Made by a program: the position numbers and the translations under genes. DNA of 64,000 bases from Molossus alvarezi (taxonomy: Eukaryota > Chordata > Mammalia > Chiroptera > Molossidae): positions 50,957,596 to 51,021,595 of the forward strand of contig CM073889.1 of the NCBI GenBank assembly GCA_037176705.1. Reading direction: 5' to 3'. The notes beneath the pieces are model-generated. The model made no database searches and was not told the origin of the DNA. It saw nothing but the letters and a program-made list of their open reading frames with translations. The stretch's first letter is position 1, and each line of letters starts with the position of its first letter. This document shows positions 1-13,025 of the stretch, in pieces.

Positions 1-309
1 TTCTAAGTGAAACAAGCCAAACAGCGAAAGACAAGTTTCATATGATCTCACTTATTTGTGGAATATAATGAACATAACAGTCTGAGGAATGGGGTAGTCC
101 CAGAGACGCGGAAGTGGGGTACAGACTGACAATCCCCTAAAGGGGGTGGGGGTGGGGGAGAGATAAACCACAGAACTTATATGCATGTATGCATGAACAG
201 TGGACATGGACAACAAACTGGGGAAAGGGCAGGGAGGTAGGGGCAGGGGGGAATCAGTGGGGGGAAAAGGAGAAACATCTGTAACAAAAATTGATTAATA
301 AAAAAAAAG
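1..309 (+). mobile_element. L1 3' end (ORF2 terminus and 3'UTR), cut by window edge
   Basis: This is the 3' end of a young bat-type L1. It starts in the last ORF2 codons; the frame ends at the taa in 'ggaatataatgaac' near 60-72. A G-rich 3'UTR follows, with 'agagataaaccacagaactt', 'tggacatggacaacaaa' and 'catctgtaacaaaaat', and an A-rich tail near 300. The same string closes the L1s at 2826-3177 and 34990-35262. The rest of the element lies outside the window. Confidence 0.9.
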
Positions 310-454
310 AAATATGCCACTGGTATTTTAATAGGGATTGCATTGATCTATATGTTGCTTTGGGGAATATGGATATATTAATGATGTCAGTTCTTCCAAT
401 CCATGAAGATGATATATTCTTCCCCTTTTTTGTACCTTCCTCTATCAATTAAAA
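310..454 (-). mobile_element. L1 ORF2 fragment
   Basis: This short minus-strand ORF2 piece matches the part of the full-length L1 near 8102-8240, including 'tggtattttaatagggattg' and 'cttccaatccatgaag'. The frame has stops. It abuts the tail of the preceding plus-strand L1 with no clear TSD, so its origin (separate insertion or rearrangement) is unresolved. Confidence 0.75.
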
Positions 455-799
455 GCAGGCTTGATTAAATAGAGAATAAAATAAGTGACTTAGAAGACAA
501 AGTAGAAGAAAAAATATTCAATCACAGCAGAAAAAAAATACTTAAAAAGTATGGGGATAGTTTAAGCATATTTTGTTACAATATGAAAAGGAACAACATC
601 TACATCATAGGAATACCAGAGGGAAAAGAAAGTGAGCAAGAGATAAAGAATATGTTGAAAAAATAATGACAAAATCTTTCCCATATTGGTGAAGAAAAAA
701 AGCCACACAAGTTCAGGAAGCACCGATGGTAACAATCAAGATGTACCCATAGAGACTCACTCCAAGACATATCATAATTAAAATGGCAAACATTAAAAA

Positions 800-814
800 C
801 AAAGAGAGAATCTT
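800..814. repeat. TSD, left copy, of the 815-1612 L1
   Basis: 'caaagagagaatctt' occurs here and again at 1613-1627, a perfect 15-bp direct repeat bracketing the minus-strand L1. This is the mark of target-primed reverse transcription. Confidence 0.93.
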
Positions 815-1612
815 TCTTTTTATTTTTTATTTTTTTATTTTTTGTTTTGTTTTGTTTTAATGAATTTTTATTTATTTTTTGTTACAGATATTTAACTTTT
901 TACCCCATTGCCACCCCCCACCCCACCCCACCTCCGCCCCGTCCCCGGCTTAGTTGTCCATGTCCATTGGTCATTCATACATGCATATAAGTTCTGTGGT
1001 TTATCTCTTCCCACCCCCCACACCCCCATCCCCTCTTCTGAGGGATGTCATTCTGTGCCTTACTTCCATGTTTCTGGGTCTACTGTATTCCTCATTATGT
1101 TCCATATATAAGTGAGATCATGTGGTATTTGACTTTTTCTGCTTGGCTTCTTTCACTTAGGATAATACTTTCCAGGTCTCTCCATGTCGTCTCAAAGGAT
1201 AAGAGATCTTTCTTTCTTACCGCTGCATAGTACTCCATTGTGTATATGTACCAGTTTTTTTATCCATTCGTCTACTGGTGGACACTTGGGCTGTTTCCAG
1301 ATCTTAGCTATTGTAAATAGTGCTGATATGAACTTGGGAGTACATATATTCTTCCTGATTGGTGTTTCAGGCTTCTTAGGGTATAATCCCAGCAGTGGGA
1401 TCACTGGGTCAAATAGGAGTTCAATTCTTAATTTTTTGAGGTGACACCATATTGATTTCCATAGTGGCTGCACCAGTCTGCATTCCCACCAGCAGAGTAT
1501 TAGAGTCCCCTTTTCTCCACACCCTCGCCAACACTTGTTGTTTGATGATTTGTTGATAGCAACCATTCTGACAGGTGTGAGGTGATACCTCATTGTTATT
1601 TTAATTTGCATC
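815..1612 (-). mobile_element. 5'-truncated L1 nested in older L1 ORF1
   Basis: This is a minus-strand L1 3' end. A T-rich tail (815-885) is followed by 3'UTR ('gttacagatatttaactttt', 'catgcatataagttctgtgg') and the ORF2 C-terminal part up to about 1611. The longest frame (1192-1611, minus) carries the C-terminal cysteine-rich segment, with [17 protein letters not shown] and IRKNICTP visible. It is truncated at the 5' end and flanked by the 15-bp TSD at 800-814 and 1613-1627. Confidence 0.92.
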
Positions 1613-1627
1613 CAAAGAGAGAATCTT
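1613..1627. repeat. TSD, right copy, of the 815-1612 L1
   Basis: This is the second perfect copy of 'caaagagagaatctt'. ORF1 sequence of the host L1 resumes directly after it. Confidence 0.93.
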
Positions 1628-1782
1628 AAGGGCAGCTAAAGAGAGATAGCCTTTGACCTACAAGGGAGTTCCCATAAGGCTGTCAGCTGGTTTATCAGTG
1701 GAGAGACTATAGGCTGGAAGGTAATGGCATATGGTATTTAATGTAATCAAAAACAAGGATCTAAAACCAAGATTACTCTACA

Positions 1783-3137
1783 GAATAGAGAACCCAGAAA
1801 TGGACCCAAGACAATATGCTCAATTAATATTTGACAAAGAGGGCAAGAGCATACAGTGGAGTAAAAACAGCCTCTTTAATAAATGGTGTTGGGGAAATTG
1901 GACACCTACATACATAAAAAATGAAACTAGACCATAAATTTACACCATACACAAGAATAAACTTAAAATGGATAAAAGACTTAACTGTGACTCATGAATC
2001 CATAAAAATCCTAGAAGAAACTGTAGGCAACAAAATTTCAGACATCATATGCAGCAGAATTTTCACTGATACATCACCTAAGGCAACAGAAACAAAGGAG
2101 AACATGAACACATGGGACTACATCAAACTCAAAAGCTCCTGCACAGCAAAAGAAACAATCATCAAAATGGAAAGGCAACCCACTCTGTGAGAGAACATAA
2201 TTGCCAACAATACATCAGATAAGGGGTTAATTTCCAAAATATATAGAGTAGTCATACAAATCAACAAAAGGAAGAGAAAGAACTCAATTAAAGAATGGGC
2301 AGAGGAACTAAATAGACACCTCACCAAACAGGACATACAAATGGCTAAGAGACATATGAAGAAATGTTCAACATCACTAAACATCAGAGAGATGCAAATT
2401 AAAAGAACAATATCACCTCACACCTGTCAGAATGGCCGCCATCAACAATTCATCAAACAAGTGTTGGCACGGGTGTGGAGAAAAAGGGTCTCTAGTGCAC
2501 TGCTGATGGGAATGCAGACTGGTGCAGCCACTATGGAAAACAATATGTTGTTACTTCAAAAAATTGAACTTCCATTTGACCCAGTGATCCGACTCCTAGT
2601 AATATACTCTGAGAAGTCTGAAACTCCAATCAGAAAGAATATATGTACCCCCATGTTCATAGCAGCATTATTTACAATAGCTAAGATCTGGAAACAGCTC
2701 AAATGTCCACAGTAGACAAATGGATAAAAAAGCTGTGGTACATGTACACAATGGAATACTATGCAGCTGTAAGAAAGAAAGATCTCTTATCTTTTGAGAT
2801 GATATGATGGACCTGGACAGTATTATCCTAAGCAAAACAAGGCAAGCAGAGAAAGACAAATATCACATGATCTCACTTATTTGTGGAATATAATGAACAT
2901 AACAGTCTGAGAAACGGTGTAGTCCCAGAGACGCGGAAGTGGTGTACAGACTGACAATCCCCAGAAGAGGGGGTAAGGGGTACAGATAAACCACAGAATT
3001 TATATGCGTGTATGCATGAACAATGGACATGGACAACAAAGCTAGGGACAGGGCGGGGACGGTGTGGGACGGGGCTATCAGTTGGGGGGTAAAGAAGAAA
3101 CATCTGTAACAAAAATAAATTAATTACATACATAAAA

Positions 3138-3173
<36 letters not shown>

Positions 3174-3177
3174 AACA
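1783..3177 (+). mobile_element. 5'-truncated L1 (ORF2 C-terminus, 3'UTR), nested
   Basis: This plus-strand L1 begins within ORF2 at 'gaacccagaaatggaccc' and runs through the C-terminal domain. The frames at 1921-2190 and 2341-2715 show LNIREMQIK and [10 protein letters not shown]. The stop is at about 2891, followed by the G-rich 3'UTR, 'catctgtaacaaaaataaat' and an (AAAT)n tail (3140-3175). The 12-bp repeat 'aagattactcta' at 1769-1780 and 3178-3189 flanks it, so it inserted into the older ORF1. Confidence 0.88.
3140..3175 (+). repeat. (AAAT)n simple repeat in L1 tail
   Basis: About nine aaat units extend the L1 poly(A) tail. This is a common fate of A-rich retroposon tails. Confidence 0.9.
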
Positions 3178-3721
3178 AAGATTACTCTATACAGCAAGGC
3201 TATTATTCATAATTGAAGGTGAAATAAAGAGTTTTCCAGCCCCCCTCCCCCAAAAAATGGCTTAGGGTCTTTATTGCTTCCAAATCTGCAGTGCAAGAAA
3301 TGTTAAAGGGATTGCTGTAAGAACAAAAAGAAGAAATACAGAGAGAGGGATATAGACATAAAGTATAAGAATGGCAATAAATATGTATCTATCAATAATA
3401 ATCTGAAATGTAAATGGAATAAATGCTCCAGTCAAAAGACATAGGATAGCTGAATGGATAAGGAAACATGATTGATATATATGCTGTTTATGAAAGACCC
3501 ACCTCAAAAATAAGATTCACACAGTATGAATGTGAAGGGATTGAAAAAAATTCATGTAATTAATGTAAAAAAAGTGTAGGGATATCAATACTTATATCTG
3601 ACAAAATAGATTTCAAAGCCAAGGCCATAGCAAGAGATAAAGAAGACCACTACATAATACTAAAGGAATCAACACAATAGGAGTATATAACTCTGGTAAA
3701 CTTATATGCCCTAATATAGGA

Positions 3722-3756
<35 letters not shown>

Positions 3757-4077
3757 AAGCTCTTGTTGAACTTTAAGAGAGAGACTGCCAGCAATACAGT
3801 CCACTGATATCACTGGATGGCTCTTCTTGACAAAAAGTCCACAAGAAAACAGTGACCTTAAATGACACACTAGATCAGATGGCTTTACTTGATATTTACA
3901 GAACATTTCACCTCAAGGCTGCAGAACATGCATTCTTTTCAAGTGCACAGGGGAAATTCTCAAAGATAGAGCATATGTTAGGACAAAAACTAAGTTTCTA
4001 CAAGTTGAAGAAGATGGAAATAACCTTAAGCATCTTCTGAGATAACAGTGACAAGAAACTAGAAATCAACTATAAAA
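3178..4077 (+). pseudogene. Older L1 continued: ORF1 end and ORF2 endonuclease remnant
   Basis: This resumes ORF1 exactly where 1782 stopped ('aagattactctatacagcaa'), crosses the inter-ORF spacer and enters ORF2. The ORF2 ATG is at about 3371 and reads MAINMYLSIII-stop-NVNGINAP, which is the endonuclease N-terminus. A stop sits near the catalytic Glu position (CCL-stop-KTHL instead of CLQETHL). The copy ends abruptly in the endonuclease at about 4075 and joins ORF2 C-terminal sequence. It is dead. Confidence 0.78.
3722..3758. repeat. (CA)n(TA)n microsatellite
   Basis: An uninterrupted CA run followed by TA lies inside the old endonuclease region. Confidence 0.93.
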
Positions 4078-4613
4078 AAATAAACTCAAAATGTATAAAA
4101 AACTTAAATGATATTCATGAATCCATAAAAATCCTAGAAGGAAATGCAGGCAACAAAATTTCAGACATCATATGCAGCAGAATTTTCACTGATACAACAA
4201 CTAAGGCAACAGAAACAAAGGGAAAAGATGAACACATGGGACTACATCAAACTCAAAACCTTCTGCACAGCAAAAGAAACAACCCCCAAAATGGAGAGAA
4301 AATCCACTATATCTAAAAGCATAATTGCCAATGAAACATCAGATAAGGGGTTGATTTCCAAAATATATAGAGTACTCATACAACTCAACAAAAAAAAAGA
4401 CAAAGAATGCAATTTAAAAAATGGATAGAGGACCTAAAGAGACACCTCTCCAAATAGGACAATACAAATGGCTAAGAGACATGAAAAAAAGCTCAATGTC
4501 ACTAATTATCAGACATGCTAATTAAAACAACAATGAAGTAACACCTCACACCTGTCAGAATGGCATCCATCAACAAATGATCAAACTACAAGTTCTTTCT
4601 CATGATGTTGTGT

Positions 4614-4630
4614 AGAAAAGGGGACTCTAG
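4614..4630. repeat. TSD, left copy, of Ves SINE
   Basis: 'agaaaaggggactctag' recurs at 4878-4894 as 'agaaaagaggattctag' (two mismatches in 17). The L1 consensus reads through this site elsewhere in the window, which confirms a clean insertion. Confidence 0.88.
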
Positions 4631-4877
4631 CCCAGGCCGGTTTGGCTCAGCGGATAGAGCGTCGGCCTACAGCCCAGAGAGACCTGGATTTGGTTCCCAC
4701 TAAGGGCGCGTACCTCAGTTGCAGTTTGTCCCCGGCCCTCAGTGGTCGTGCGGGTGGCAGCCACTCGATGTGTCCCTTTCATGTCGATGTTTCTCTCTCT
4801 GTTCCTCTCTCTCCCTCCCATGCTATCTGAACAAAAAATGGAAAAATGTTTTTGGGGGAGGATAAAAAAAGAAAGAA
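4631..4877 (+). mobile_element. Ves SINE (tRNA-derived), subtype with hairpin end
   Basis: The head is tRNA-related with an A-box-like 'tggctcagcgg' (4643-4653) and a degenerate B-box-like 'ggatttggttccc' (4686-4698). A unique body ('cccggccctcagtggtcgtg', 'gccactcgatgtgtcccttt') and a CT-rich stretch follow, then an A-rich tail. Subtype copies at 29449, 44296 and 52428 end in tcctcgggtgagga; here that end is decayed. It is not a tRNA gene, because the head runs into the SINE body and a TSD flanks it. Confidence 0.92.
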
Positions 4878-5553
4878 AGAAAAGAGGATTCTAGTACACT
4901 GTTGGTGGAATTGCAGACTGGTGCAGAAACTATGGAAAACACTATGGTGTTACCTCAAAAAATTAAAAATTTAATTGCCATTTGATCCAGTAATCCCACT
5001 TCTAGGAATATATCCTCAGAAGCATGAGAAACAAATCAGAAAGAATATATGTACCCCTAATTTCATAGCAGCACTATTTACAGTAGCTAAGATCTGGAAA
5101 CAGCCCAAGTGTCCATCACTAGATGAGTGGATAGAAAAATCTGTGGTGCACATACACAATCAAATACTATGCAGCTGTAAGAAAGAAGAATTTCTTATTC
5201 TTTGAGACAACATGGAGAAACCTGAAGAGTATTATCCTAAGAAAAAAATCCAAGCAGAGAAAGACAAATATCACATGATCTCACTTATTTGTGGAATCCA
5301 ATGAACAAAACAAACTGATGAACAAAATAGACCCAGAGACATAGAAGTATGGTACAGACTAACAAACCTCAGAAGAGGGTTTAGGGGGAATGAAGAGATA
5401 AACCACAGAACTTGCATGAATGCATAACCAATGGACATAGACAACAAAGCTGGGGATGTGGTAGGGGGTGGGGAGAGGTGGAGGGGGTCAATGGGTGAAA
5501 AAGAAGAAACATCTGTAATAACAATCAATAAAAATAATTTTTTTAAAAAAGTG

Positions 5554-5655
5554 ATCTTCACATAGCCTTTTATTAATCAGAAAAATGATTAATTTCATTT
5601 TCCAGTAACAACGGAATTCAAAACTAGTGGAAAAGGCTTAAAGCAGAGTAAAACT
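5554..5655. other. Single-copy spacer between L1s
   Basis: About 100 bases match no other part of the window. This is pre-insertion DNA between two L1 tails, with no gene signal. Confidence 0.55.
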
Positions 5656-5666
5656 TAGATATGTTT
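5656..5666. repeat. Target-site copy 1 of 3
   Basis: 'tagatatgttt' recurs at 6524-6534 ('tagatacgttt') and again in 12311-12323. The first two copies bracket the plus-strand L1 at 5667-6523. Confidence 0.8.
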
Positions 5667-6523
5667 GGGTAGAGGAGCTGAATAGACACCTCCCCAAACA
5701 GGACATACCAATGGCCAAGGGACATATGAAGAGATGCTCAACATCACTAATGATCAGAGAGATACAAATTAAAACAACAATGAGGTATCACCTCACACCT
5801 GTCAGAATGGCCACCATCAACAAAGCAAACAAGTGTTGGTGAGGGTGTGGAGAAAAGGGGACTTTAGTACACTGCTGATGGGAAAGCAGACTGGTGCAGC
5901 CACTATGAAAAACATGGTGTTACCTCGAAAAATTAAAAATTGAACTTCAATTTGACCCAGTGATCCCACCTCTAGGATTATATCCTAAGAAACCTTAAAC
6001 ACCAATCAGAGAGAATATATGTACCTCCATGTTCATAGCAGCAATATTTACAATAGCTAGGATCTGAAAACAGCCCAAATTTCCATCAGTAGACAAATTG
6101 ATTAAATAGCTGTGGTACATATTCACAATGAAGTACTAAGGAGCTGAAATAAAGAAAAATCTCTTAACCTTTGGGACGACATGGAGGGACCTGGACATTA
6201 TTATCCTTAGTGACACAAGCCAAACAGAAAAAGACAAATACCACATGATCTCACTTATTTATGAAATATAATGAACATAACAGTCTGAGGAATAGGGTAG
6301 ACCCAGAGGCGTGGAAGTAGGGTACAACCTGAAAACCCTCAGAAGTGGCGGTGGTGGGGGAGGGAGAGATAAACCACAGAACTTATATGAATGTACGCAT
6401 AACCAATGGACATGGACAACAAAGCCGGTGACAGGGTGGCGGGGTATGGGGAGGAGGGCATCAATGGGGTAAAAAACAAAAAAACACCTGTAACAAAAAT
6501 AAAATTAAAAAATATATTAAAAA
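5667..6523 (+). mobile_element. 5'-truncated L1 (ORF2 C-terminus and 3'UTR)
   Basis: This starts at 'ggtagaggagctgaatagac', runs through the decayed ORF2 C-terminal domain and the 3'UTR, and ends in the tail 'ctgtaacaaaaataaaatt' at about 6490-6523. It is flanked by an 11-bp TSD with one mismatch. The 3'UTR contains a four-run G tract at 6434-6458. Confidence 0.88.
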
Positions 6524-6536
6524 TAGATACGTTTCT
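6522..6536. repeat. TSD, left copy, of the full-length L1 (target-site copy 2)
   Basis: 'aatagatacgtttct' is repeated as 'aatagatatgtttct' at 12310-12324 (one mismatch in 15). It also contains the right TSD of the preceding L1. Confidence 0.93.
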
Positions 6537-6786
6537 TTTTTTTAATTAATTAATTTATTTTTTTGTTACAGATGTTTCTCCTTTTTTACACGATTGGCAC
6601 TCCCTCCCCACCCCACACCCGCTCCGTCCCCGGCTTTGTTGTCCATGTCTATTGGTTATGTATACATGCATTTAAGTTCTGTGGTATAACTCTTTCCACC
6701 GCCACCACCCCCTCTTCTGCCGATGTCAGTTTGAGCCCTACTTCCATGTTTCTGGGTCTACCATAGTCCTCAGACTGTTATGTTCA
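6537..6786 (-). other. L1 3'UTR of the full-length copy
   Basis: A T-rich tail on the plus strand is followed by 'gttacagatgtttctcc' and a C-rich tract that is G-rich in the L1 sense. The ORF2 stop lies at 6787-6789. Mammalian L1 3'UTRs commonly carry such polypurine tracts. Confidence 0.85.
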
Positions 6787-10572
<3,786 letters not shown>

Positions 10573-10615
10573 TTTTGTTTAGTGTGGTTCTTTTTCTTCC
10601 CATTTCTCCTTCTAA

Positions 10616-11482
10616 TTACATCAGTCCTTTTAGTGCTTGCAGTGCTGATTTAGTGCTAATATTTTCCCTTAGCCTTTTTTTTTTGTCTGGGAAGCTCTTT
10701 ATTTGATCTTCTATTTTGAATGATTGCCTTGCTGGGTAGTGTAGTCTTGGATTCAGACCCTTGTTTTTCATGACCCTGATTACTTCATGCCATTCCCTTC
10801 TGGCCTGTAGTGTTTCTTGTGGGAAGTCAGCTGAGAGCCTTATGGAGTTTCCTTTATCGGTAACCTGTTGCTTCTCTATTGCTGCTTTTAGGATTCTCTC
10901 TTTGTCTTTAATTTTTGGCATTTTAATTACTATGTGTCTTGGTGTGGGCCTTTTTGGGTTCTTTTTACTTGGGACTCTGTGCTTCTTGAACTTGAATGCC
11001 TTCTTCCTTCACCAAATAGGGGCGTATTCTGTCACTATTTTTTAAATATATTCTCTATCCCTTGCTCGTTTTGTTCTTCTTCGGGGACTCTTATGATGCG
11101 AATATTATCACGTTTCCAGTTCTATTAGGCTGTCCTCCTGTTTTTTAATAGTTTTTTCCTTTTGGTTTTCTGATTAGTTGATTTTTTCTACCCTGTCTTC
11201 TAATTCAATGATCTGGTACTCAGCCCCCTCTACTCTGCTTTTTAGACCGTCCAATGTGCTTTTCATTTCTGATATGTCAGTTTTTATCTCTTCTTGGTGG
11301 TTTTTAATTTCCAATTGTTTTATTTTCAGCATCTCTATGTTCTTACTCATGCTGTTGAGCTTTCTCAAGATCATGGCTCTGAATTCTAGCTCTGTTAACA
11401 TGCCTATCTATTCCACATTGATCTCTTCTTTGGTGGAGGTCTCTTGCTCTTTCATTTGGCTTCTGTTTCTGTGTTTCACCAT
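10616..11482 (-). pseudogene. L1 ORF1 (RNA-binding chaperone), disrupted
   Basis: It starts at the ATG complementary to 11480-11482 (MVKHRNRSQMKEQETST). A stop follows after about 24 codons, where 'aatgtggaatag' stands in place of a Glu-Val-Gln reading. The middle frame (11401-11174) is a coiled coil (LRKLNSMSKNIEMLKIKQLE). The end (10921-10616) is the RNA-binding and C-terminal domain (IKDKERILKAAIEKQQVT, ETLQARREWHEV). L1 ORF1 protein forms trimers that coat L1 RNA. This copy is not translatable as one protein. Confidence 0.9.
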
Positions 11483-12309
11483 TTTGGCTATCACAGTGGC
11501 CTTTGGAGCCTGTCAAATTGTCCCTGTGGGTGTTGGTGTTCTGCTGTTTCTGGCTGCCTCTCCTGGGTTTAGATGAGCAACGGAGGACCCACGTTAAACA
11601 CCACTGTCATGTCTTACTTTACTGGTTAAAGTTGCCATCCCAGGAAAGGTACTGTTATCCTCTAGCTTTTTGCCTGGAGGCTAGCAGTTGAGGTTACTTG
11701 ATGGGTTTTGGGTTGTTAGTTGATTTAAAAACTCCCTCAGGTGCTCAGCATAAGGGGATTTCACGAGAGTGGGGCAGGTGCTGGTTGTTAATGAGCTTCA
11801 ATTAGCTCTTCAATGGCCCACAGGGTGGAGTCAGATCTCCGAGGGAGGGGCTGCTGCCTCTCCCCAGAGCCCTGGGAAGTGGCAATATGGCCACCGTCCT
11901 GCATGGCAGCAACTCAGCAAAAGCTCTGAGTGCCCTCCAAATCCTGAGTGTCCCGACACAGCTCCAGTCTAGTCTGCCCTCCCTCTGCCAGAGCCCAAGG
12001 TGAGTGGCTGCGGCTTTTTTAGCCTCTCTCCCGGCTCTGCGCTGTGGAGCTGCTTGGGAGTGTGACCTGAGGGAGCTGTTCCCAGCTAAGGCTGCTGCCA
12101 AGCTGCTGACCGTGGGCTCCTAGCCCTGTCTCGTGCCTTCACAAGCCTACCAAGATGGAGTCAGTGTCCCTGGTTATATGGTCCTCGCAAGCTGCTTTTC
12201 TGTTGCTTTTTCCCGTCGTTTTGTCTGTGTTATAGTTGTAATTCCAGTTTGGTTCTGGGAGACGGTCTGTGTAGCTTCCGTTCACTCCGCCGCTATTTTG
12301 GAATCTCTC
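11483..12309 (-). promoter_or_regulatory. L1 5'UTR / internal promoter of the full-length copy
   Basis: This is a GC-richer region of 827 bases upstream of ORF1. It starts with 'ccaaaatagcggcggagtg', similar to the first bases of the L1s starting at 30883, about 32300, about 38990 and 46475. L1 5'UTRs carry an internal RNA polymerase II promoter and the start commonly binds YY1. Activity of this copy is unknown. Confidence 0.75.
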
Positions 12310-12324
12310 AATAGATATGTTTCT
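12310..12324. repeat. TSD, right copy, of the full-length L1 (target-site copy 3)
   Basis: 'aatagatatgtttct' pairs with 6522-6536. The T at the variable position matches copy 1 at 5656-5666. Confidence 0.93.
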
Positions 12325-12611
12325 AAATGTATCTAAACTCAGAACTATTTTCTCTCAGCTCCCAGCAAGAAATTAGAATAATAGTTTGTTATTACATAAA
12401 TTAAGGGTGTTTGCTCATTATAATCTATGAACAGATGGTTATTGGAGTCAAGAACTCAAGGTTTGAGGAATTTCCATCATCTAGACTCATCACTGTCAGC
12501 CATTCAGGGACAGGACACATTACCCAACACCCACATCGGAACAGAACACCTTCCCCAGCCTACACTACTGACATTGACATTTGTGCTTGCCTTTGTCTCT
12601 TCATCACGTAC
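12325..12611. other. Single-copy DNA, no feature
   Basis: No exon, RNA gene or recognised repeat is visible. Open frames here are short and lack domain signatures. Confidence 0.5.
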
Positions 12612-12775
12612 ATGTGCCAGACACCCTGCTAGGCATTTCATGAGTTTTATTGCACATAGCCTTCCATAATTCTGAGATGAAATGAGGAAACTAAGTCTCA
12701 GGGAGATTGGATAACTTGTCCAAAGGCCCTGGGCCATAATGGCAAGAGTTTAGGATGGAGACCTGGGCTTGAGAC
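12612..12775 (-). mobile_element. MIR-like SINE
   Basis: It reads in the antisense MIR order: 'acaccctgctaggcattt', 'aatgaggaaactaagtctca', 'ataacttgtccaaagg', 'ggagacctgggct'. MIR is an ancient tRNA-derived SINE shared by all mammals, and this copy is strongly diverged. Confidence 0.75.
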
Positions 12776-12884
12776 TTGTCTTAGAGCATACCCTTTCAAA
12801 AGTTTGCTAAATGACCTCTCTTCAAAGAAAACCAGCAAATACCATAATTATCTCTATGTTATACAAATAAAGGCTGTAGATACT

Positions 12885-13025
12885 TGGAGTTGGGATTTTG
12901 GAAACCATCCTGGTGGTATACACTCCCAGATGTGTGACCCTGGATAAGTTACTCGCCCTTCCTAGGAGTTTAAAATAAGACAAGATAAAGGAACTGATTT
13001 CATTTCACCTCATAGAGCTGTTTGT
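12885..13025 (+). mobile_element. MIR-like SINE
   Basis: It has the sense MIR core 'tgtgtgaccctggataagtt' followed by 'actcgcccttcctaggagtt' and 'acctcatagagctgtttg'. The edges are approximate. Confidence 0.7.

Larger units (their letters stand above)
456..1782 (+). mobile_element. Older L1, ORF1 portion (interrupted)
   Basis: This is plus-strand L1 ORF1. The left part (456-814) encodes the coiled-coil end and the start of the RNA-binding domain, with 'gaatataccagagg'-type and 'cattaaaaacaaagagaga' signatures. The right part (1613-1782) continues with 'aagctgtcag', 'tggaaggtaatggcat' and 'aaaaacaaggatctaaaacc'. Several stops make it non-coding. A minus-strand L1 splits it at 815-1612, and a plus-strand L1 inserted at 1783. 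Its continuation is 3178-4077. Confidence 0.8.
4078..5553 (+). mobile_element. L1 ORF2 C-terminus and 3'UTR, split by a Ves SINE
   Basis: This runs from 'aaactcaaaatgtataaaaa' through the ORF2 C-terminal domain (frame 4975-5205 shows [21 protein letters not shown]) to a G-rich 3'UTR and the tail 'aacaatcaataaaaat' at about 5520-5550. It may be the same element as 3178-4077 after an internal deletion that removed the reverse-transcriptase region, since no TSD separates them. A SINE occupies 4631-4877. Confidence 0.8.

Noticed and set aside
4631..4700. tRNA-like A and B boxes, also in the other Ves copies
   Set aside because: These are SINE heads. They continue into the Ves body and tail, are flanked by TSDs, and do not close into a full cloverleaf with a 3' acceptor arm.
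11769..12101. Ala/Arg-rich frames on both strands at the L1 5' end
   Set aside because: They belong to the GC-rich 5'UTR of the full-length L1 and recur at 30285-30640 and 45598-45849 in the other L1 5'UTRs.
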